The notes under the pieces: generated by a model
What the model saw: the letters and a program-made list of their open reading frames with translations, nothing else
Told to the model about the DNA's origin: nothing
Databases searched by the model: none
Program-made: the position numbers and the translations under genes
Assembly: GCA_030762175.1 (NCBI GenBank)
Contig: CM060831.1
Coordinates: 69,771,001 to 69,835,000 of the forward strand
Origin: Metallyticus violacea
Lineage: Eukaryota > Arthropoda > Insecta > Mantodea > Metallyticidae
Reading direction: 5' to 3'
Length of the DNA: 64,000 nt
Shown here: positions 1-8,868 of the stretch, piece after piece
How the letters are laid out: every line of letters starts with the position of its first letter
Numbering within the stretch: position 1 is the stretch's first letter

Positions 1-929
1 TGTTACATTTTGAACTAGAAATTTCATAAAAGTGTCGCCAGAGTTGCGTACTCTGTTTTCCCTTTTATGGCCCAAAACAGAGTTCAAACAAAATAAATAA
101 ACAGCTTTTATAAATATGGCGAACATTTTGTCAGCTTTCGGTATGTAGTATAAAAACATTTTTTCTTGCTCATTAAGTTGCTTTGTTCAATATTAGTGAT
201 TTTATTTAAGTTATTATATATATATATATATTTTTTCAAAAAATTAGATAGTAGATTGTGGTCTTTGAAGTGATATCATAGCAAGAGCATTTGTCGAAAA
301 CAGTTCATGCGTTTTGTGTACTTGTAATCGCCTTTTAGGATGATGATAAACTCTGGCAATACTTGGAACATAATAGATTAATAAGGTGGCGTTAAGGCGC
401 AATATATTCATATGGGCAGACACTTAAAACCGCAACTCCCCGTCGCTCTAGCCTGCAGCGTTTAAAAGAACTGTTGAGATGGTCAGGGATCGTGCAAGCA
501 CTGCTAGGACTGATTTAGTACCCGGAGCATTGCGGTTTGTGGATAATTCTGCAGACGGCGGCCGTCTTTAACCACTCAAGTTCTACTCGTATGGAAGGAA
601 TGGAATACGGTTAGAAAAAACATTTGACATGCGAAGGCCGCCTCAGCTCTCACATTACATAATATAGTTATTATTATGAGCATTGAGCTACTGTTTAATA
701 TGCGTTTATTTAAACAAAACAACAGCCTAGGTGTGTAACTCAAATGCTATAAGAGAATATTTATGGTTTTAAAAGTTAATAAATACAGGTTATTTGTTTA
801 TTTTTAAATGTTCTGGAGGTTTATCAATGCTTTATATAATGTACTGGGTGTTAAACCATTAATTATATTTTCATTAATCTGAAGTTGGTATTAGAACGCT
901 TGTAATTGTTGGCAACACTGAGTTTGAGT

Positions 930-931
<2 letters not shown>
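1..931. other. AT-rich DNA, no gene seen
   Basis: No coding segment or recognised repeat is visible. Small structures only: a perfect 10-bp inverted repeat (ACTCTGTTTT at 50-59 against 74-83, 14-base loop), a TA run at about 215-230, and a 7-bp GC-rich palindrome (AGACGGC, one base, GCCGTCT) at 553-567. The stretch around 420-600 is less AT-rich than its surroundings but has no long frame. Confidence 0.6.

Positions 932-975
<44 letters not shown>
932..975. repeat. T44 homopolymer
   Basis: An uninterrupted run of 44 T on the + strand. It could be the A-tail of a minus-strand retroposon whose body is no longer recognisable, but nothing in the flanks matches the SINE families found elsewhere in the window. 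Confidence 0.9.
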
Positions 976-2356
976 CCCTTATATTCCATTCCTATTTACG
1001 TGAAACAAATGAAGTTAACAAATAAGATGAGCAGAAATGCGTAATCAAACAAACGAAGCTAAGAGCAAGAATATAACGGGAGCGCCCACCACGCAAGCTG
1101 GCAAGTATTAACAAGGTCAGACAGTTGATGGGCGTCAGGAACCGAACAAACGGTCAAATTAAAATACCGAAACTACAAAAATATTTTGTACCCACCCATC
1201 TCAGTATCGGGCGGACGATATTTCCCTCATTACTGCACTTCAGCATTATATTCCTTCATTTTGCACAGCGCCCAGAATTTCAGGTGATAACCAAGTGTAT
1301 CGTTAAAAACAAAAGCGTTAACAGACTTGGCAATAATAATTTGTTCCTCGAAGATCATGTTTTAGGTTAATTGTTTTTATTATATTTTCTAACAATTTTT
1401 TCGTTTTTTATTACTTTCTCAGCAAACACAGACAGCGTGTCTATTCCAGCACGTTGTTAAAAGCAGGCGTTACATGATTACCCCGCCATTTAGTGGTTAA
1501 TTTATTGGCAAAAATCCAGAGCGGAAACCGGTCACAGAATAAAACAAAAACAGCTGAAGAACGCAAGGTGGCACCTATTTGTTTAATAAAAAAATTGAAT
1601 GGAGTGATTGCTTTTAGATTTAATTACAAATATAATGTAAATGTGCACAAATAACCTCATATGAGTTGACCTCAGAAATCACTTACTTCCAAATTTATTT
1701 GAAGCTTGTTGTTTATTAGAAAAAGTGTGTAATAGTTTTAACTGAAGTTTCGCGAAAGAAAACGTGTAGCAGTTTAAACATATAAGTGAAATAAGATACA
1801 ATTAAATAAAATATATTCTTGTGTGTCTCTAATTGTTTCGAATTTTAAAATGGTAATTTAAACAGCACTTCATAAAAGTGTACGTAGCTAGTTAAAGGAC
1901 AAGTAATATAAAATGTTTCATTAAACTCTTTAGTTATTAAAGTTGTATATTCTTCACTTCATGATTTACCTCTAACACACTCTCTGGTTCAATTTTTTTT
2001 ATTTAGTCTACTTTTGCTAATATACCATATTTTTTAAGTTTTCTTTATCGATCGTAATATTTCATCCATACAGCGTGTTTTTAAGTTCTTAGGAGTAAAA
2101 TATCCCACAGTGCTTAATTTATTCCAGGCACTTTGGTTGAGAATACTGATTCAAAGAGCATTTCCAATTTAAAAAACATACGAATCTGACACAAATGAAC
2201 TACGCTTTCCGTATTTATGTTGAAGCACGAGTAATCTAGCGAAATGTATATAAATATATTTTACTTGGAAGTTTATGATAGTGAACAAATAAACAGTCTG
2301 TAATTTGCGATAAACTTGGCACGCTATATTGCTACATAGAAAGTAATTTAGTGAAT
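976..2356. other. No gene seen
   Basis: AT-rich sequence with one 81-codon open frame at 1125-1370 that has no recognisable motif and is probably chance. If the minus-strand exon at 2363-2466 is real, this stretch would be the start of its first intron. Confidence 0.5.
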
Positions 2357-2362
2357 ACTCAC

Positions 2363-2466
2363 AGAATGACCATGGTGCTAGCGTGTGGGTTCACGGTGGA
2401 TCTTTCGTATGGCTTGACGTGTGACGTGAGGTTCTCACAACTGCACTCTGCACGGTACTGCACACT
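2363..2466 (-). CDS. Candidate first exon of a gene leaving the window on the left
   Basis: Function unknown. Reading the minus strand, an initiator-like TCAGT (A at 2466) is followed by a 93-base leader, then ATG at 2373-2371 in strong context (CACCATGG). After 11 coding bases (Met-Val-Ile and two bases of the next codon) comes GTGAGTAT, a near-consensus splice donor with GT at 2362-2361. Without splicing the frame hits TGA at 2361-2359, so the ATG only makes sense with an intron. The segment is CpG-rich, unlike the surrounding DNA. A very short coding first exon is common in insect genes for secreted proteins, for example cuticular proteins, where the first intron interrupts the signal peptide; that parallel is only suggestive. 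Later exons would lie beyond position 1. It could also be a non-coding first exon or a chance arrangement. Confidence 0.35.
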
Positions 2467-2545
2467 GAACGCACACACAGAGCCGCCAACTGTGACAATC
2501 CCCCCTCCGGAACGTCACCTCGCCCCACCCCGCGACCAATCGCAG
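2464..2545 (-). promoter_or_regulatory. Candidate CCAAT/GC-box/CRE core promoter with TCAGT initiator
   Basis: On the minus strand, relative to a start at 2466: ATTGG (inverted CCAAT) at 2540-2536, about -74; a GC box (GGGGTGGGGCGAGG) at about 2520-2533; a CRE-like GTGACGTT at 2518-2511; and the arthropod initiator consensus TCAGT at 2468-2464. I see no TATA box at -30 and no good downstream promoter element at +28. The order and spacing fit a CpG-rich, TATA-less promoter. The motifs are seen; their use is inferred. Confidence 0.35.
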
Positions 2546-2674
2546 ATCCCTGCACACCTCGCGAACACGCCCAAGCGCTAAGTGCGAGCGAGGTTTCTGT
2601 TTACTTTACCCCCACAGCAACCCCGGCACTTAATTGTCGCCCGGTGGAAGGGGCAGATTCGGATCTAATTACCG

Positions 2675-2706
2675 ACTGTGTCGAACGCTCTCCCTGGATT
2701 TATAGA
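2675..2706 (-). promoter_or_regulatory. Alternative TATA + CAGT start site
   Basis: The minus strand reads TCTATAAATCC (TATAAA at 2704-2699), followed by CAGT at 2678-2675. The A of CAGT (2677) lies 27 bases downstream of the first T of TATAAA, close to normal TATA-to-start spacing. It would give a leader of about 300 bases to the ATG at 2373. It competes with the TCAGT site at 2466; neither is proven. Confidence 0.22.
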
Positions 2707-4241
2707 CTGCCTCGTTTACCCCTGTTGCTTTGGTTTTCCTTCTTCCTCTCTACTAGCGGCGTTAACTCACGTTCATCATAGGGTTCATATTAATACGTGG
2801 ACGCAGTAGAGATGTGAACAGAGAAAAAAATAACTTCAAATTCATGAGAAAGCTAACCATGCTCACAGCCTGTTATCTGCTGATTACGGCCAATGTTCAA
2901 AACACAATAATGTATCCATAATTGTTGCACAAAAGCGCTTCATAGAAATACACACTAATCCAATTTAGGAAACGAGATGCTGAACTGGCTCATATTTGGT
3001 GCACATATAAAAATCCATCCTTCACATGTTATTGAGAAATTGGCTTCTGACGAATATTAAACGCTAGTTATGATGAATGCCCAGAGATTAACTCCAAGGG
3101 AAATCTAACGAGTCACACAAATTCTTACACCTCGCCTTTTTCATCCATAGCAATATTGGCTGTAACAAATCATGTTGTTAGTGGAATTTTGTAGAAGTAT
3201 AAAAAGTGGATTTTCAAGCGCTTTTATTTCATAGGCCCAATGTTTTTGTGGCTTGTTTTGGCTTCTGTTGCCAATTTTAAGGTTTGAAACTTTTTTGTTT
3301 ACCTTTGTTGGGATTGTTATGGATTTTTTCGGCGATTATTTACGCATTTTAAAAAGCACATAAAGCATTGCAATAAAGCGAAGAGAAACAAGTATTAGAA
3401 ATTAAATGGCTTGTTCACCCCACAAAAATGTCTATTGAGAATCTTGTTATACATTTATTTCTTTTTAAGTAGTCAAAAACTTTCTCCTCAACCCATTCAC
3501 TTAAGCTCTTTAAATAGCAGAATCTTCATTAGTGAAGGGAACGCACAGTTATCTCGGGTACACGAATACTAGGAAATAGAGAGGATGAGGGAAGTACTGA
3601 ATTTTAATAGTCCTGGCGAATGACCATGTATCAACCTGCGCGAGACAATTTGAGGAAATGTGTGGTGGGGATGACTTCTCAGCTGCATAAGTGTAACAAA
3701 CAATTGCAAGCGAGAAAGATGAGAGCCGTACAGCTATACAATACACCGTCTCTACAATGTGTTCAGTACGGAAGTAAGAGAGATACTAACCTGATTGCTC
3801 CATAAACGCATAAACAGAAAACGGACTCGACCAGAAACCACTGCGTATCTTTTGCTCATTCTCCAGAACTATTCAAAACTGCTTTACTTTGTCTTGATCA
3901 ACATTTCCATGATGTCTTGAGAGGTGAATGTTCTGTTGTAACTGGTATGCGTATTTCCGAAGTAGCTTGTTTTAAATCACTTCAGTGGAAGTAGAACGTT
4001 CTTTTTCCATGATAAAAAATGTTCTCACTGACAAGCGGCTGATTATGACAGTTGATACCTTGAAAAAACATCTTGTTGTTACTTGTAAGCAAGAAAAGTA
4101 AACTTAAACACTTTAAAAATGTGACATAAAGAAATTATTAAATATCTAACATATTTATTTTAATTAATAATGAGTGATATTACTTTCTGTTTTCACTTTT
4201 AATAAATGTCTATTTTATTTATATTACTGCGTATTTTCAGT

Positions 4242-4245
<4 letters not shown>
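2707..4245. other. No gene seen
   Basis: Mostly AT-rich DNA. Overlapping 61- and 65-codon frames on opposite strands around 3549-3805 show no known motif and are probably chance. Confidence 0.55.

Positions 4246-4277
<32 letters not shown>
4246..4277. repeat. T32 homopolymer
   Basis: Thirty-two consecutive T directly before the head of a plus-strand SINE. The tail of an older minus-strand retroposon that served as the SINE's target is one explanation. Confidence 0.9.
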
Positions 4278-4280
4278 CCC

Positions 4281-4562
4281 GATCCTGGTGGTGTAGTGGT
4301 AACCATACTTGCCTCCTAAACCCAAGCTCGCGGGTTCAAACCCGGCCAGGATCGATGGATTTTTTCGGGAGTAAAAAATCCTAAGTATGGCTTCCTTCGG
4401 AAGGGAAGTAAAGCCGTGGATCACGGCACGATAAAGAACCTCAAGCCTGAAAGAAGAGGCCTCTGAGCAAAATTTGTCGGCCGTTTCGCGCCCGGAATTG
4501 AATGGGACGCTGATGACCTGAAATGTTAAAGAGCGTCCTTAAATGAAACAAATAAAAAAAAA
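4281..4562 (+). mobile_element. SINE1 (tRNA-derived), near full length
   Basis: The tRNA-like head has an acceptor-type pairing (GATCCTGG with CCAGGATC), a polymerase III A-box region (GTAGTGGTAACC) and a B box (GGTTCAAACCC). A unique body follows, with a hairpin-forming block (CTTCCTTCGG and on), the phrase GAAAGAAGAGGCCTCTGAGC, and a 3' end GTTAAAGAGCGTCC before an A-rich tail. Seven other whole or partial copies occur in this window, so this is a multi-copy family. It has no coding capacity and would need LINE machinery to move. I cannot give it a database name. Confidence 0.92.
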
Positions 4563-4613
4563 GACCTTGGTTTAGAAGGCAAGTATGGTTACCACTACAC
4601 CACCAGGACCGAC
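4563..4613 (-). mobile_element. SINE1 5' head fragment, inverted
   Basis: About 50 bases of the SINE1 head in minus orientation (reads GTCGGTCCTGGTGGTGTAGT from 4613 downward), breaking off about where the anticodon region would be. It starts directly after the A-tail of the plus-strand SINE1 and ends against a mariner transposase scrap, so three elements are packed together. Confidence 0.85.
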
Positions 4614-4617
4614 TGGC

Positions 4618-4722
4618 TGGGAGAATCCTCCGTATAGCCCATATCTGGCACCATCAATGTTTCATCTCTTCGGTCCTTTTAAGAACTTCTTACACGAAAA
4701 CCAAAACTCATTGCAAACTACT
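4618..4722 (+). pseudogene. mariner transposase C-terminal scrap
   Basis: About 33 codons read ENPPYSPYLAPSMFHLFGPF and on, matching the mariner signature block HPPYSPDLAPSDxHLF that holds the third catalytic aspartate. Here that Asp is Met, and the Asp of SPDL is Tyr, so the piece is dead. Upstream sequence is replaced by the inverted SINE1 head, and downstream it decays into AT-rich DNA. The match to the family signature is clear; the copy's age and subfamily are not. Confidence 0.78.
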
Positions 4723-5220
4723 GTTGTAATAATAAAACAATTTTTTGTTTTGTGCATTTAACTTTATATACAGTAATAGACAAAGTCAAACTAGATATAT
4801 TATACGGTACAGAAACATGCACATTTTTTTGCTTTTGACTTTAAAACACAATTTCTCTTTACGGAATCCAACGCATAACTACCAATATTTTGAGGTATAA
4901 ACAGTCACTTATTACAATAGGATTGTAATACTACTGTACATTACAATGCATTATATTTTCAACATACGCATACTAGGCGAATGAAATTCGTTAATTTCTA
5001 TTTAGTCGCAATAAAGCTGTCTGTCTCGTGTTTCGTTCTTGGTACACATTATTAATGTTGTTACGCTTACGATTAGTTGATTCACTTAGTATTACAATTT
5101 TCTTATCTGTAGTTTTAATCTTTTCATATTCTTGCCTATGTATGTGATCCTTTGATCCGTTACATTTTTATGTTATTCATATTGTCATAAAGACCAACAA
5201 ACAAACACTAAGATATACAT
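4723..5220. other. No gene seen
   Basis: AT-rich DNA with no recognised repeat or coding piece. Confidence 0.55.
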
Positions 5221-5616
5221 CGTAATAGCCCTTATCTGATACATGAAATCTATACAAACCAGCTTCCTCGATTTATACGATTTAAAACGTATTGCCAACA
5301 AATATTTGTTATTTGAATTGATAATTAAAGCCCTTACCTAACATAAAAACATGTACCAATGAACTTATTAAATTTATATAATTAAAAACATGTTATCAAT
5401 GAATATTTGGAGCTTTGAATCGAATATTATGGTCGTTATCTTACGTAATAACATATGCAGATGAACTTCTTAAATGAACATAACTAAATGTTTGTGGCCC
5501 TATATTGAGCATTATAGCTTTTACCTAATATGAAAACTTATGCAAATGAAATTATTAAAAGCATACAATTAAACAACTGTTATCAATGAGTTTTTAGGGC
5601 CTTTATTCGCATATTT
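5221..5616. repeat. Degenerate tandem array, about four units of 84-106 bp
   Basis: Four successive units start near 5221, 5327, 5429 and 5513. Each runs: a GCCCTTAYCT-like start (units 3 and 4 have TCGTTATCTTACGT and AGCTTTTACCTAAT), then ACATG/ACATATGCA, AATGAACTTATTAAAT, AT-rich sequence with ATAATTAAA, then a TTGTGGCCC/TTAGGGCC-like end. The units are strongly diverged, so this is an old array rather than a young satellite. Boundaries are approximate. Confidence 0.65.
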
Positions 5617-6068
5617 GCCGTTTCAAAATCCCACACCACTTAAATAAAGTGACATGAAACTCATTATGTGAAGATAGCCGTATACGAGAACTCAAAAATA
5701 TCAATACCGAGTATTTCTATTTCCGGTTTAACCGGAAGTCCTCAAACTCTCTTATTTTAAATTGAATAATCAATACACACTTTACATGTTGGTATAACGT
5801 TTAATAAGAGCTTTTCAAAAATTACCACGTTAGATACATCTGTACACTTTTGTTAAATCAAGAAAACAAACATGTTCCTTCCTTAACGAAAACAAAACAA
5901 CGTTAACACACATCTAAATTCTGTGTTCAAACTTGTAGCACTCACCTGCCTAACAATGTGCCAGTCGATCAGAATGATAACTAGACTTTAGGAATATCTT
6001 GCATCGTTTCCATTATTCGACACTTACAGATCTTCTAAGAGGTTGGGTCTTTCTCTACTACAACTGAC
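5617..6068. other. No gene seen
   Basis: AT-rich DNA without recognised features. Confidence 0.5.
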
Positions 6069-6262
6069 TTCAAGTGTGGCCTTTAGACATAAACAAGTCT
6101 AAAGGCTACAAATCTGGGGATCTTATTGGCCACTCTAGATGAGCTCCCTTACCAATACATCGTTATGGAAAAACTTGGTCTAAGTGCTGATGAACATTTT
6201 GTTCATAGTGAACTGGAGCTCCATCTTGTTGGGAATAGATATCATCTGGGTAGCCCATGGTT
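6069..6262 (-). pseudogene. Tc1/mariner-superfamily DDE transposase fragment
   Basis: On the minus strand, from about 6262 down, a frame reads MGYPDDIYSQQDGAPVHY, then (after a stop) RCIGKGAHLEWPIRSPDL, another stop, and PLDLF. This is the order seen in insect Tc1-like transposases: QQDGAPxHY carries the second catalytic Asp, RWIGRxGxxxWPxRSPDL follows, and PLDxF carries the third catalytic residue. At least two in-frame stops make it a pseudogene. It lies just below the TIR element at 6325-7195 but is a different subfamily, since that element carries its own, different PPRSPDL block. The rest of its element is not recognisable. Confidence 0.8.
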
Positions 6263-6442
6263 AACTGAATGAGGAAACAATTTTGAGATAGCTGGTACTA
6301 TGATTTAAAGCAAATCCTAATATATGGAGGATGCCAAAAAATGTATACACATTTCAAGCAAAGAAAACATTGTTTTAACATAACAAAACTGAATTCATAC
6401 AAACAGAAAATGATGAGCACTAATCATCTTAGACTTTTACAG

Positions 6443-6946
6443 TTACAACAGTTGCTCAAAATACCCATCATCAGCGTCGATACACTTCTGAGTAAGTTGA
6501 ACTATTGATTGAGCAACGTTTGCGAAAGTGTTCTCAGCGATTACAGCACATGCCGTTTCAATTTCTTCCCGAAGTGCTGCCAGTGTACCTGCTTTCTACG
6601 GTATACAACATCCTTAAGAGTTCCCCATAGGTAGAAGTTCAACGCAGTTAGGTCTGGAGAACGCGGTGGAAACTCAATCGGACCTCTTCATCCTATCCAG
6701 TGCCTTGAGTAGTGCCTTGGATCCAGTGCGTGGGTCTTGTTGCTGTGCGAGGTCCTCCCTGCCCTTGTGAACATCGCATATGGTACCACGAGTCTCAAAT
6801 TTGTCTCGAATGCATGCAGTTGTTACTCGCGTTGACGATTCTGTTCTGTACACACGTCTCCCTTGCCTTTGAACTTCAACAACGTTCTCGGTTTTCCAAT
6901 ACCATTTCAAAAATTTCCGCTGTTCAAACGATAATCTTGGCTCCAT
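6443..6946 (-). pseudogene. Deleted transposase of the 6325-7195 element
   Basis: The start ATG is at 6946-6944. The first part reads MEPRLSFEQRKFLKWYWKTE and continues through TRVTTACIRDKFETRGTICD, the helix-turn-helix DNA-binding type N-terminus seen in a Tc1-like insect family. The frame then jumps, after a deletion and a stop, to the C-terminal block GPIEFPPRSPDLTALNFYLW, followed by GTLKDVVYRRKAG and an end YFEQLL with stop at 6445-6443. The two N-terminal catalytic Asp blocks are absent, and the third catalytic position in TALN is Asn, so no activity is expected. The total of about 168 codons is roughly half the usual 330-350. Confidence 0.8.
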
Positions 6947-7108
6947 TTTATTGCATCAACGCTATCATAACGTAATATGAGTCACATCTGTTTACAGAAC
7001 ATCATACGATAATCTTGGCATCATTTGTTTATTGTTCATTTACTTGTCCCGTAGCAACGGTGACATAACGTAATGTGAGTTACATCTATTTACAGAACAT
7101 CATACTTC
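6929..7108. repeat. Internal direct duplication in the TIR element
   Basis: Two diverged direct copies, each running from GATAATCTTGGC, through ATAACGTAAT(A/G)TGAGT, to TTTACAGAACATCATAC, lie at about 6929-7007 and 7008-7108. The 214-bp relative at 43507 has only one, so the doubling happened inside this copy or its sublineage. Confidence 0.75.
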
Positions 7109-7514
7109 ACATTACTGTTGTTTTTCGGTCCAACTTTGAAATATATTAAATAGATGTCTGCTGTGAAAGTGTGTATACATTTTTTAAACGCTCGGTATAT
7201 TAACATTTAGGGCTTCTCTAAAGAACAAAGGACAAATTATATAATAACAATACAGTCCGAACATTAAGTTTTTGTGGATACAGAGTGTGGTTCTCCTCCA
7301 TCCATTATGCATTTACATCTCATCGACAGTTGTGCCTGTTGCCAAATCCATTCAGGCAAAATGAAAGGATGTTGCAGGGAACTTTTAAATATTTCCATCA
7401 CGAAACTTTGAAAAAATTGTAATAGAAACTTTTGGACTCTCCTGGGCGATTGCGGAGAAAACCGAAGGTAGTGTAACTCTCACAGATATAGCTAGATAAT
7501 AAGGCTTTCAATCG

Positions 7515-7955
7515 CAACGACATAATAGCTGAGGCGGTTAGAGCGTCATGCTATAGTTATGAAGGTAGTGGTTGCGAATCCTCGAGTCGTGATGCTTTTT
7601 TATTTTCCTGTCGGAGTTAAAGGAGATTTGTCACCATTACAATGATTTACTCGCTAACATAGTATCACGCACACAATGCGCTATAAATTGATATTTATGA
7701 TTTTTTATCCTGCTGGAATCAAAGGAGATTTGCCACCAATACAGTAATTTGCCCCTATCAATTTATATTTACCAAAAGGAGGCAAGGTAGGCCGTCAGGT
7801 TTCCACCGGTTTCTAGGATTTACCCAAGGTTTATGTTAAGATTAATGTGTATGTATATATAAATTAATTGCGAATTCTAAGACAATACATGTAAATATTA
7901 CAGAGATTTGCCTGCCTCTATCAACTTTTATTTTATGATAAGGAGGAAAAGTGAA
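7515..7955 (+). mobile_element. tRNA-headed repeat with duplicated body
   Basis: The head (about 7515-7594) resembles a tRNA: A-box region TAGCTGAGGCGGTTAGAGCG, a 5-bp anticodon-type stem TCATG/TATGA around the 7-base loop CTATAGT, a degraded B box (GGTTGCGAATCC), closing GTCGT pairing with ACGAC, then a T-run. The body carries two direct copies of GGAGTTAAAGGAGATTTGTC/GGAATCAAAGGAGATTTGCC (7612 and 7714), and a second doubled phrase CTATCAA...ATAAGGAGG at about 7755 and 7917. It is most likely a SINE-type retroposon of a family distinct from SINE1-3. The degenerate T-arm argues against a working tRNA gene. Confidence 0.45.
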
Positions 7956-8099
7956 AAACTCGGTTTTGCAATAATGAACAACATATTGAAGGCAGAAAGT
8001 TACCGAGTTTACATTATATTAGGTTACATTACGTTTAACAAAAATTAATACATGCAATATTACACTTTTGCTAGCGGCCACGTAAATCTATAATACCTA

Positions 8100-8518
8100 C
8101 TCCGCAATCTCCCGTTCGGGACTGAAGAGATCGTCTCTCTCCGCTGTCGCCCGAGACTGGAGCTCAGGTGCTCCGAAAAGTTTGCTGTGGCTAAAAGTAA
8201 GTGGGTAAGTCTTGCCCTGCCGCAACGACCTCTGCTTCTTCTATCTCCGTCTTATGACTTCATTGATAGAGGGCAGTATTGCAAGGGGGGGGCATGTGAT
8301 AAGCATGCCGGAACCCCGCCGGTCACCTATCACGCGACTTTCGTGATCGAAGAACACCACCTCTCCATCAAGCAGCTTCACAATTGTCCTCATGAGGCTG
8401 GTGAATCCCGCTCCAGACATCCCTAACTTAGAAATAATTCTAAAAAGCTACCAGGAATCGAACCCGGACCTCCCGGTCTGGAGTCAGCAACGCTAACTAC
8501 TAGACCGATGAGGTGGTC
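8100..8518 (-). mobile_element. tRNA-headed, GC-rich retroposon (minus strand)
   Basis: The minus strand from 8518 reads a tRNA-like head with A-box region TCTAGTAGTTAGCG and a perfect B box GGTTCGATTCC at about 8466-8456. A GC-rich body of about 350 bases follows, down to about 8100, with a C6-G7 type run at 8285-8292. The abrupt change in base composition and the polymerase III-type head support a SINE-like insertion. I found no second copy in the window, so the family and exact ends are unconfirmed. A 79-codon plus-strand frame across it has no recognisable protein. Confidence 0.5.
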
Positions 8519-8796
8519 AAACAGGCCGTAATCTTGTGAATAGGTATATGGAAACGGATAAGAAACCGAAAATAAAACGCCATGTTCTTACAGAGGAAAA
8601 AAACAATTTCATCATAGAAAGGTTAGAATAAAGTTCAAAGAAATCACTGAGAAAGCTTGCACAGGAATCGGATTTCGCAAACCTCGGCTTGGAATGTCAC
8701 AAAAAATTTAAAATGAAATCCCTATAAGATAACTGTAATTCAGAAATTGCATACACACGATGTAAATAGAGTAATAACGTTCGCTCTAATGGCCCG

Positions 8797-8797
<1 letters not shown>

Positions 8798-8844
<47 letters not shown>

Positions 8845-8868
8845 TTTTTTTTTTTTTTTTTTTTTTTT
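8798..8868. repeat. (TTA)n followed by T26
   Basis: About 15 TTA units at 8798-8843 run straight into an uninterrupted T tract to 8868. The long Leu/Phe and Lys/Ile frames across it are artefacts of the simple repeat. Confidence 0.95.

Larger units (their letters stand above)
6325..7195 (-). mobile_element. Tc1/mariner-like element with TIRs, internally deleted (871 bp)
   Basis: The left end (TGGAGGATGCCAAAAAATGT from 6325) and the right end, read on the minus strand from 7195, are inverted copies of an end that is better preserved in the 214-bp element at 43507-43720. TA dinucleotides flank both sides (6323-6324 and 7196-7197), as expected for this superfamily. The transposase inside runs on the minus strand and lacks its catalytic middle. 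The 5' untranslated part on the transposase side carries an internal duplication (6929-7108). Confidence 0.82.

Noticed and set aside
2351..2581. 76-codon plus-strand frame in the CpG-rich segment
   Set aside because: It depends on a GTG start or an internal ATG, has no known domain, and lies opposite the better-supported minus-strand promoter/exon.
7515..7594. A working tRNA gene (apparent anticodon ATA)
   Set aside because: The T-arm is degenerate and the sequence continues into a repeat body, so a retroposon head is more likely.
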